The position numbers and the translations under genes are program-made. The notes under the pieces were generated by a model. The model was not told the DNA's origin, did no database searches, and saw only the letters and a list, made by a program, of their open reading frames with translations. Positions 57,152-64,000 of a stretch of DNA of 64,000 nt are shown here, piece by piece. The DNA lies in assembly GCA_013215465.1 (NCBI GenBank), contig JABSOW010000002.1, positions 186,001-250,000 of the forward strand. Reading direction: 5' to 3'. Source of the DNA: Colwellia sp. Its GTDB lineage: Bacteria > Pseudomonadota > Gammaproteobacteria > Enterobacterales > Alteromonadaceae. Position 1 is the first letter of the stretch, and each line of letters starts with the position of its first letter.

Positions 57152-57328
57152 AAAACGACAATAATTCCCTAGGCAGTGACGACAGGTTTTCCTTAAATTT
57201 TCCGTCTAATTCTGTTATCGCAGACAATAGTTTATCTACGTTAGGTAAACTCACTGATGAACACTCATTAACTGAATTTATGCTCTTAAACAAATATTTA
57301 ACAAAAAATAAAAAAATACATTGAATTA
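57152..57328. other. Intergenic region between transposase relic and Fur box
   Basis: About 180 bases, nothing recognised apart from AT-rich sequence leading to the receptor promoter. Confidence 0.35.
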
Positions 57329-57347
57329 TTTAATGAAAATCATTATC
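57329..57347. promoter_or_regulatory. Fur box upstream of the TonB-dependent receptor
   Basis: TTTAATGAAAATCATTATC matches the classical 19-bp Fur consensus (GATAATGATAATCATTATC) in 16 of 19 positions, 73 bases before the receptor start. It indicates iron-repressed expression. Confidence 0.8.
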
Positions 57348-57361
57348 ATTCGCATTAATTA

Positions 57362-57395
57362 TTTTATTATCGTGTTTTATTATCGTGTTTTATTA
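57362..57395. repeat. 13-bp tandem repeat in the receptor leader
   Basis: TTTTATTATCGTG is repeated 2.6 times without mismatch between the Fur box and the ribosome-binding site. It could change promoter-leader length by slippage. Confidence 0.8.
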
Positions 57396-57420
57396 GATCA
57401 CTTGTGAAGGATTTTTTTAA

Positions 57421-59562
57421 ATGAAATTTGGATGTTACTCCCTTGTTGCGCTAGCTGTAAGTACCGTTTTTAGTGCAAATGCCACTGAAGTTACCACTAA
57501 TAACAAAAATAAAGCTGATGCTTATGAGCGAATTATTGTTACTGGCAGCCGAATTCAAGAAAGTATTGATGAAGTACCTGCTTCTGTTTCTATTATCGAT
57601 AGGCAAACTATTAGCCAAGATTTACTCACCTCAGCAGAATTACAAACTATGCTAGCGCTGCATGTACCAGGTATGGGCGCACCTAGAGGAACTAATAGCA
57701 ACTCTGGACAAACACTACGTGGCCGTAGCGCTTTAATAATGATAGATGGCGTACCGCAATCGACACCGTTACGTAATGGTAAATTAGGTATTCGTTCATT
57801 AGATCCTAGTGTTATTGAACGCATAGAGGTAATTAAAGGGGCTACGTCAATTTACGGTAATGGTGCCGCTGGGGGTATCATTAACTACATCACTAAAAAG
57901 GCCAATGGCGATAAAGCCTTCTCTGGTCGCGTTGCCATTAGTAGTAACTTTTCTACTGTTAAATTAGAAGACAGTATTGGTCGACGCCTTGACCTTGCTA
58001 TAGATGGCACTATTGATAAATTAGATTATGTATTTAGTATTGTTAGTGATGAAAATGGCGTAATACGAGATGCTGACGGTGATGCGCTGGGCTTAACTTA
58101 TGGTTTATCAAATTTCAAGTCAGACAATTTATTTACCAAATTTAACTATTATTTTGATGATACTCATTCACTACAGTTTAGCTATAACTATTTTGAAGGA
58201 CAACAAAATTCAGATTATATTGCAGTAGAGGGCAATGTTAATAGTGGCATAAAAAGCCATGCTATTAAGAACACTGAAAATTTAGCTATTGCTGGTGACC
58301 CACAAGGTCCTCGCGGCAATCACAATGTAAAATTACAATATCGTGATATGGAGCTGTTTGCTAATACTGACTTTACCGCTGATGCCTATTGGCAAAAAAT
58401 AGAGAATGTTTTTTTCTATCATACAAAATTTAAAGATCCTAACTTAGACAATGTTGTGGGTGGTCAGTCAATGATCACTTCTGAAAAAACTGGCTTACGG
58501 TTAAATTTTAACAGTACTTTTGACTTTGAAAACCTAGAAACCACCCTAATTTACGGTGTTGATGTATTAAATGATGTTACCGCGCAACCATTAGTAGATG
58601 GCAGAATGTGGACACCTGAAATGGATATGGATAATGTTGCTGGCTATTTACAGGTCAAACTAGTATTTGCTAATAACTGGGTTGTTAAAGCAGGGGTTCG
58701 TCAAGAAGCCATCAAAATTGGCGTGGATGACTACACAACCTTAATGCTTTGTTATGACGGTAAACCATGCTCTGATACCAAGGATGTTATCGGCGGTAAT
58801 TTAGATTATGATGCCACCACTTATAATATTGGTCTGCGTTATAGTAATAACGAGCGCTTTAGTCCTTTTATCAGTTATTCTGAAGGCTTTGATATTGCTA
58901 ATATCGGCAGTATATTGCGCAGTGCTAAAACCTCTAAAATAAGTAACTTAGATACTGAGGCCTCAATAGTTAAAAACTCAGAAATTGGCTTTAGTAGTAT
59001 TTATCAAAATGTGCGTTTTGAAATGGCGGCCTTTTATTCAACCAATAACTTTGGTGGCAATATGATCGCTGACGAGAGTCTAGTGTATCGCTTAGAACGT
59101 GAGCCACAAAAGGTTTGGGGTTATGAAGCCGCCGTTGATGTAACCTTTACCGATGAACTAGATGGTGGTATCAGCTACAGCTGGGTTGAAGGTAAAAATA
59201 CCAAAAGTGATACTTACCTAGATGGTAACTCAATTAACCCACCTAAATTTACAGCTTATGTGAACTATCAAGCAACGGAAAACTTACACTTAGCTGCAAA
59301 CCTACTTGCCGTGCTTAGTCGTGATCGCTTTACTGCAGTAGATGGTAAATACAGCGGTAAAAAAGCACCTGTTTCAAGCTATAGCGTGGTTAATGCATCT
59401 GCCAGTTACAACGTCAACAGTGCATTAAAGCTATCTGCTGGTATCGAGAACTTATTTAACCGAGATTATTACCCACATGTTGCTCAATCTCATGCCTTTA
59501 CCGGTTGGAACATAAAAGGTAAAGGACGCACAATGAACTTAGGTTTAACTTATAGTTTTTAA
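57421..59562 (+). CDS. TonB-dependent outer-membrane receptor (probable siderophore receptor)
   Basis: 713 residues with a signal peptide (LVALAVSTVFSANA). A TonB box-like YERIIVTGSR leads into the plug domain (VPASVSIIDRQTI, LRGRSALIMIDGVPQ, IERIEVIKGATSIYGNGAAGGIINYIT), then a 22-strand-type barrel ending in Phe (MNLGLTYSF). Fur box and plug type both favour ferric-siderophore uptake. No siderophore synthesis or ABC importer genes are next to it. GAAGGA sits 9 bases before the ATG. The barrel includes a Cys pair (LCYDGKPC). Confidence 0.93.
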   Translation: MKFGCYSLVALAVSTVFSANATEVTTNNKNKADAYERIIVTGSRIQESIDEVPASVSIIDRQTISQDLLTSAELQTMLALHVPGMGAPRGTNSNSGQTLRGRSALIMIDGVPQSTPLRNGKLGIRSLDPSVIERIEVIKGATSIYGNGAAGGIINYITKKANGDKAFSGRVAISSNFSTVKLEDSIGRRLDLAIDGTIDKLDYVFSIVSDENGVIRDADGDALGLTYGLSNFKSDNLFTKFNYYFDDTHSLQFSYNYFEGQQNSDYIAVEGNVNSGIKSHAIKNTENLAIAGDPQGPRGNHNVKLQYRDMELFANTDFTADAYWQKIENVFFYHTKFKDPNLDNVVGGQSMITSEKTGLRLNFNSTFDFENLETTLIYGVDVLNDVTAQPLVDGRMWTPEMDMDNVAGYLQVKLVFANNWVVKAGVRQEAIKIGVDDYTTLMLCYDGKPCSDTKDVIGGNLDYDATTYNIGLRYSNNERFSPFISYSEGFDIANIGSILRSAKTSKISNLDTEASIVKNSEIGFSSIYQNVRFEMAAFYSTNNFGGNMIADESLVYRLEREPQKVWGYEAAVDVTFTDELDGGISYSWVEGKNTKSDTYLDGNSINPPKFTAYVNYQATENLHLAANLLAVLSRDRFTAVDGKYSGKKAPVSSYSVVNASASYNVNSALKLSAGIENLFNRDYYPHVAQSHAFTGWNIKGKGRTMNLGLTYSF

Positions 59563-59572
59563 TTGCTAATAG

Positions 59573-59998
59573 TCACTTATACCTTAAATAAATAAACCCC
59601 ACTTTCTTTAATAAGAGTGGGTTTAAATAAGTTATACCAGTTTCATTAATTAGCTTATCTATTTTATCCGTAGGAAAAACTGCCAAATACAAGGCATTTA
59701 TTTTAATAACTAGTTGTTCAGGACAATAACCTCCTGCATTGTCTAATAAGCTGCATATATGAACCCACTCCGTTTGCTCAAAAGTAGCCTGATACTTAAC
59801 GTCCTTACGGAGTAAAAAGTCTTTTTCCGACCTTCTTAATTGCAGCATATAAGTCTCAATGCTTTTTAGATCATTATTGATGCCAACCAAGTGAGACAGA
59901 GCGTTTTGGTTAGTCGTGTTTTGAATAAACAACGCCAAGTAACCAAATAATACCAACCCCACAATAAGGAATAATTTGTTTTTTATAGTTAGATTCAT
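59573..59998 (-). pseudogene. Truncated methyl-accepting chemotaxis protein, N-terminal relic
   Basis: The 141-residue ORF starts like a chemoreceptor: one membrane helix (LFLIVGLVLFGYLALFIQNTT) and a helical sensor start (SIETYMLQLRRSEKDFLLRKDVKYQATF), a pattern common in MCP ligand-binding domains. After about residue 75 similarity fades, and no second membrane helix, HAMP or signalling domain follows. It is therefore probably the broken 5' end of a chemoreceptor gene, and unlikely to signal. Confidence 0.65.
59594..59624. terminator. Hairpin between receptor and chemoreceptor relic
   Basis: AAACCCCACT and AGTGGGTTT pair with one bulged C and an A/T-rich loop, 32 bases after the receptor stop. 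T-runs are short on both strands. It may be a bidirectional terminator. Confidence 0.55.
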
Positions 59999-60079
59999 GT
60001 AAAAGATATCTTTACGTTAATTATTGGCTTTTAAACTTTAAAAACATACCTCACCATAAAGTAATATTGGCGCACATGC

Positions 60080-60160
60080 CCGTCATTCCCGCGGTTATTT
60101 AAGCGGGAATCTTAGTCTAAAGTGACGAGTTCTTTGGTTAAAACATCTCTAAGATGACGG
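60080..60160. repeat. CGTCATTCCCGC-type palindromic repeat
   Basis: CGTCATTCCCGC and GCGGGAATCTTAG form a hairpin (8-bp ATTCCCGC/GCGGGAAT stem), and AAGATGACGG near 60151 matches the left end in inverted orientation. Elements of this type are well known as dispersed intergenic repeats in proteobacteria. It lies between the chemoreceptor relic and the aldo/keto reductase gene. Confidence 0.6.
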
Positions 60161-60215
60161 CTATAATTAAATCCTGAGTAAACTACATTGGCATGTATTA
60201 AAATAATATAGCGAG

Positions 60216-61124
60216 TTAAGGCTGCGCATAACCATTTCTGGCTTCAAGCAAACGATACCAATCAGCATGGCTGTAGGCAATTGTTAAGGCTTGTTTAGCC
60301 GCAATAATACGCTCTGGTGTAGTTGAGCCAATAATAGGGCTAATGTTAGCAGGGTGCTTAAGTAACCAAGCTAAAATAAGTTGCCAAGGCAGACAGTTAT
60401 ATTTTTTGGCTTGCTGCGCTAACTCTATTTCAATACGTTGTTCATCGGCAGTAGAAAAAGTATTTCCCCATGCGGGATAAGCAACACCACCAAGCGGACA
60501 CCATGCAATAGGTGTAATGCCAAGCTGTTGGCATTGATCTAACGTGCCATCGGTTAAGCTAGTAATATTATGGATATTCACTTCTATTTGATTAACCAGT
60601 AATGGCTCATCTAACGCTGATTGTAATAAGCTAACTTGTGAAGGACTAAAATTGCTGACACCAAAGTGTTTTACTTTACCACTAGATTGTAATTGCATGA
60701 AGGTTTCGGCAACGTCTTCTGCATTGAATAAATAGTCAGGTCTATGTAGTAGAAACATATCTAAGTAATCGGTATTTAAGCGTTGTAATGAACTTTCAAC
60801 ACTATTAATAATATAGTTTTTTGCGAAATCATAACGCTGAGGATCGCGACGTATGCCCGCTTTAGAGGTGATAATCAGTTGTTCACGTATTGCTGGAGTT
60901 TCTTTTTTAAGTTCAGTAAGCAACTCCCCAAACAAACTTTCACAGTGACTATCGCCATAAATATCAGCATGGTCAAAATGTGTATAACCCGCATCTAGTG
61001 CGGCTCTTATTGCCAATTTTCCTTTGGCTTTGTCTTGAGCAGAGTTATCTCCGGCAATACGCATGCAGCCATAAATTAGCCGGGATGAAAATAAAGTGGT
61101 GTTCTTATAATGAATGTTTTGCAT
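60216..61124 (-). CDS. Aldo/keto reductase
   Basis: About 302 residues. NADPH-dependent oxidoreductase of the AKR superfamily (YdhF-like). The catalytic tetrad regions are present: HFDHADIYG (Asp, Tyr), ITSKAG (Lys) and MFLLHRPD (His). The NADPH-binding end is SPIIGSTTPERI. The track's start is a TTG overlapping the upstream halogenase by 8 bases; I prefer the ATG at 61124 with GGAAAA just before it. It follows the two halogenase genes closely on the same strand, so it is probably part of their transcript. The substrate is unknown. Confidence 0.9.
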   Translation of the reverse strand: MQNIHYKNTTLFSSRLIYGCMRIAGDNSAQDKAKGKLAIRAALDAGYTHFDHADIYGDSHCESLFGELLTELKKETPAIREQLIITSKAGIRRDPQRYDFAKNYIINSVESSLQRLNTDYLDMFLLHRPDYLFNAEDVAETFMQLQSSGKVKHFGVSNFSPSQVSLLQSALDEPLLVNQIEVNIHNITSLTDGTLDQCQQLGITPIAWCPLGGVAYPAWGNTFSTADEQRIEIELAQQAKKYNCLPWQLILAWLLKHPANISPIIGSTTPERIIAAKQALTIAYSHADWYRLLEARNGYAQP

Positions 61125-61134
61125 TTTTTTCCAA

Positions 61135-62631
61135 TTAATCAAATGGTTTGCTATGCTTGTTGAAATTAAGACTACAGCCGTTGAGAAAATCGTTTATATT
61201 TTTATCTTTATATAAATCGCCTGTGCCTGGTTGATTCGCAGCTAAAGGGGGGAAAGCGCCATACCCCGCAAGCAAGCAATGCCAAGAAACACTGTCAAAA
61301 TGATCGCTTAATTGCTGACGTTCTATTTCCGTAGCTAAATCTTCTCTTTTATACCAAACATCCAGTAACTGAATCAGTGAATCTGACAAGTGTGGGTTTT
61401 CTCTATTCGCACGCCAATACTCACTATCGTCTTTGGTATTAAGTTTGTAATGCGCCACAATATAATCTCTTACGCGATCAAATCGTAGTGCAACCTGACT
61501 ATTATAGTCATTCCTATTCTTATTGGTGAAGTTAGCTTCTTCAAATTGGTCAATGAACATTTCAATGCATATTTGTACTAAATGTAACGCAGTGGCTTCA
61601 AGAGGTTCAATAAATCCTTGTGATAAGCCTAAACCAATACAATTATGTGACCATTGAGACGCTAAACGCCCAACCTTCATTTTTAAGTGCTGCGCTTGTT
61701 GATCACCATCAAGGCAATTAAGTTTGCTGCGTAATTCTGTTTCGGCATCATCAGCTGAAATAAAATCACTACTATAAACATAGCCATTGCCAAATCTGTT
61801 ATTGAGCGGTATTTTCCAACACCAACCCGCGGACAATGCTGTAGATACCGTTTCTACAGGTATAATATCGTTCATTGGTGTTGGCATAACTACAGCGGCA
61901 TCATTAAATAAGTTTTCTTTGTAGCTCTGAAATTTAACGCCTAAAGTTTTTTGCATTAATACTGCGGCAAAACCAGAACAGTCAATAAAAAAGTCACCTG
62001 TGATAACATCACCAGTTTTAGTTTTAAGTGCTGCTATATCACCATTGTTATGTTGCTCTATTTCAACAATATGCGCGGTACGATGTTCTACGCCACGACT
62101 AATGGCAAGTTCAGCAAGAAATTTACCTAATAAATGAGAATCAAAATGATAACCATATTCCATTTTAAACGGAAAGTTATTTGGTGCAACGGGGCTTTTT
62201 CCTTGTTTTGCTAACAAGCCATTAAGTAAAAAGTCTTCTGGCTGGGTATGGGTAGCTAACCCTAAGCGCCGAGTACGGCAATTAACGGCAAAAGATCTTG
62301 ACGTAAACGTATCGACTTGTGAAGGAAAAGGATGGCCATAACTATTAATGCCTGATTTAGGGCTCCAGCCATCAAAGCGAATACTAACTTTATAGGTGGC
62401 ATTACAACGCAACATCCACTTCGACTCTGGTATCTCAAGTATTTCAAAAAAGCGTTTTAAGGTCGGTGTAGACCCTTCACCCACACCAATGATGCCAACA
62501 TCAAGTGATTCAACTAAGGTTATTTGTACCTTTTTATCGGCCCATTTTTTAACAAATAAATTAGCTGCCATCCAGCCCGCAGTACCACCACCTAAAATAA
62601 CAAGTTTCAACGGTTTATTGAAATCTCTCAT
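61135..62631 (-). CDS. Flavin-dependent tryptophan-halogenase-family protein
   Basis: 498 residues. FAD-binding GGGTAGW starts at residue 14, and GVGEGSTPTL follows. The catalytic lysine aligned with PrnA K79 is K81 (NATYKVSIRF), the active-site glutamate is E342 in IEPLEAT, and WCWKIP at 270-275 satisfies the WxWxIP halogenase motif. All residues needed for halogenation therefore appear present, although many marine members have unknown or sugar-linked roles. Its ATG overlaps the TGA of the preceding halogenase gene (ATGA), implying translational coupling. A flavin reductase partner is not seen in the window. Confidence 0.92.
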   Translation of the reverse strand: MRDFNKPLKLVILGGGTAGWMAANLFVKKWADKKVQITLVESLDVGIIGVGEGSTPTLKRFFEILEIPESKWMLRCNATYKVSIRFDGWSPKSGINSYGHPFPSQVDTFTSRSFAVNCRTRRLGLATHTQPEDFLLNGLLAKQGKSPVAPNNFPFKMEYGYHFDSHLLGKFLAELAISRGVEHRTAHIVEIEQHNNGDIAALKTKTGDVITGDFFIDCSGFAAVLMQKTLGVKFQSYKENLFNDAAVVMPTPMNDIIPVETVSTALSAGWCWKIPLNNRFGNGYVYSSDFISADDAETELRSKLNCLDGDQQAQHLKMKVGRLASQWSHNCIGLGLSQGFIEPLEATALHLVQICIEMFIDQFEEANFTNKNRNDYNSQVALRFDRVRDYIVAHYKLNTKDDSEYWRANRENPHLSDSLIQLLDVWYKREDLATEIERQQLSDHFDSVSWHCLLAGYGAFPPLAANQPGTGDLYKDKNINDFLNGCSLNFNKHSKPFD

Positions 62632-64000
62632 GAGACAGAACCTTTTAATATCGTTTGTAAAAACTCATCATGACTTGGCAAAGAAGCAATAGGTTCGTTT
62701 TTTGCGGCTTTAATTTTTTTCAACATATCTAGTAGAGCATCAGAAGAAACACTGTTAGCAATGGGATGATAATCTTTAGGTATTATACCTTGCCCAACCA
62801 TAACTTGTAGCCAAGAGCTATCAAGAAAAAGGTCATTTTGTTTTCTAAATAATCGTCCGCTTTCAGAAAAAATTTCTATTTTATGGGCTAAAGTATCCGG
62901 AATATCCATTGTACGCATGTCATGCCAAAAGCGACTATCGGTGCGCTGATTTGCATGGTAATGCAAAATAAGAAAATCCCGAATTTGTTCAAACTCAATT
63001 TTAGATTGATCATTATATGCAGAGACAAGCGCACTATTAACACCTTGGTGTGGAAATAAATTCACTAACCGAGTGATAGCTGATTGAATTAAATGAATGC
63101 TGGTTGACTCTAATGGCTCAAGAAAACCACTTGATAAACCAATAGCGATTACATTTTTGTGCCATTGTTTACGTCGACGTCCAGTAGTGAAACGAAATAA
63201 TTTAGGCTCACTCAAAACTTTAGAGTCTAAATTACTTAATAATAATTCTTTAGCTTGTTCATCACTATAATAACGACTGCTATAAACTAGGCCATTACCG
63301 TTGCGGTGCTGCAATGGAATGCGCCATTGCCAGCCAGCAGAATGCGCAATTGAACGAGTATAAGGTAACGTTTTTTCTAAACGTTCAGACGGCACCGCAA
63401 TAGCACGGTCACATTGTAACCAATGACTCCAATCTTCGTAGCCAGTTGATAGTTTTTCTTGAATCAGTAAACCTTTAAAGCCAGAGCAATCTATAAATAA
63501 ATCACCATTTATTTGGCTACCGTCTTTTAATTGTAATGCTTGGATATAACCAGTTTCATTACATTGCTGAACATGTTCAACCATGCCCTCAGTGCGTTTG
63601 ACTCCTATTTTCTCACTAAATTTTCTTAAAAAATTGGCGTATAAGCCTGCATCAAAATGATAAGCATGCGGAATTTCATAAAGTGGATTTTTACTGTTAA
63701 TATTGGCAAATTTACCTGCTTCAGCACATAAGTAATTTAAATCGTATTGCCAAAGTTGTTTGTCATCTTCAAGTTGATTGGCTCGTTTTAATAAGTGATG
63801 AAACTGACAAAAAGCTAAACTTCGACCGGCAGCACCAAAAGTATGGTAATAACTCTCACCTTGAACTTTCCAATTTTCAAACTTAATCGCAAGTTTTATG
63901 GTCGCTTTGGTCTCTCGTAAAAACTCAGCATCATCAATGCCTAAAACATGGTTAAATAACTTAATGGGGGGTATAGTTGCTTCGCCAACGCCGACCGTAC
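62628..64000 (-). CDS. Second flavin-dependent tryptophan-halogenase-family protein (5' end beyond window)
   Basis: The ORF track gives only 62628..63584, but the same frame stays open to the window end and reads VGVGEATIPPIKLF, then TIKLAIKFENW (catalytic Lys region) and IPHAYHFDAGLYANFL. It continues with FIDCSGF, AGWQWRIPL (WxWxIP motif) and FLEPLEST (active-site Glu). About 457 codons are visible; the FAD-binding N-terminus lies outside. It is a paralogue of the downstream gene, and both belong to one operon. The C-terminal tail is longer than in its neighbour. Confidence 0.92.
   Translation of the reverse strand, partial: TVGVGEATIPPIKLFNHVLGIDDAEFLRETKATIKLAIKFENWKVQGESYYHTFGAAGRSLAFCQFHHLLKRANQLEDDKQLWQYDLNYLCAEAGKFANINSKNPLYEIPHAYHFDAGLYANFLRKFSEKIGVKRTEGMVEHVQQCNETGYIQALQLKDGSQINGDLFIDCSGFKGLLIQEKLSTGYEDWSHWLQCDRAIAVPSERLEKTLPYTRSIAHSAGWQWRIPLQHRNGNGLVYSSRYYSDEQAKELLLSNLDSKVLSEPKLFRFTTGRRRKQWHKNVIAIGLSSGFLEPLESTSIHLIQSAITRLVNLFPHQGVNSALVSAYNDQSKIEFEQIRDFLILHYHANQRTDSRFWHDMRTMDIPDTLAHKIEIFSESGRLFRKQNDLFLDSSWLQVMVGQGIIPKDYHPIANSVSSDALLDMLKKIKAAKNEPIASLPSHDEFLQTILKGSVS

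Overview
The window looks like a chromosomal segment from a marine, AT-rich gammaproteobacterium of the Alteromonadales, most likely a Colwelliaceae member (Colwellia/Thalassotalea type). This is inferred from the conserved gene orders (glyA-nrdR-ribD-ribE-ribBA; pepA-holC-valS divergent from lptF-lptG), the degenerate RibBA variant, a DUF2956-type protein, Reg_prop sensors and the alpha-glucan and tryptophan-halogenase genes. No database search was possible.

Layout. 1-5.2 kb: housekeeping glyA, nrdR and the riboflavin genes ribD, ribE and a RibB protein with a decayed RibA half. 5.2-6.2 kb: a scar where ribH/nusB would normally follow. It holds palindromic repeats, the decayed C-terminal end of an outer-membrane beta-barrel gene and an IS630-family transposase relic. 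6.4-14.5 kb: a cold-shock protein, pepA-holC-valS (minus strand) and the LPS-export permease genes lptF-lptG (plus strand). 14.6-15.9 kb: an RDD membrane protein and a tRNA-Leu(CAA) locus with a strong promoter and, upstream of the tRNA, a tRNA-Leu-like half. 16.2-28.7 kb: a signalling block with a Reg_prop/Y_Y_Y diguanylate cyclase, a DEDDh exonuclease, a DUF2956 protein, a periplasmic binding protein overlapping a GGDEF-EAL protein, and a hybrid two-component system protein (Reg_prop, kinase, receiver, AraC). 29.0-46.3 kb: one 17.2-kb gene for a 5741-residue autotransporter with about 65 Gly-rich repeats. Part of this array has an exact 195-bp period.

46.6-55.9 kb is an alpha-glucan utilisation locus: a LacI-family regulator, an MFS sugar transporter, GH31 alpha-glucosidase, GH13 alpha-glucosidase and secreted GH13 alpha-amylase. 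Four palindromes sharing the core ATACGTAT lie only in the control regions of the transporter and glucosidase genes and are the probable LacI operators. 56-57.2 kb holds a MITE-like inverted-repeat element, a MaoC-like hydratase and a REP-associated (Y1) transposase relic. 57.3-64 kb: a Fur-box-preceded TonB-dependent receptor, a truncated chemoreceptor relic, an aldo/keto reductase and two translationally coupled flavin-dependent tryptophan-halogenase-family genes, the second running off the window end.

Working model (inference): secreted amylase and GH31/GH13 glucosidases degrade alpha-glucans, and the MFS protein imports the products under LacI-type control. The 16-46 kb block joins environmental sensing and cyclic-di-GMP turnover with a giant surface protein and may control attachment. 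The most unusual item is the giant autotransporter, with its dimeric 2 x 65-residue repeat organisation, divergent from the hybrid sensor regulator.
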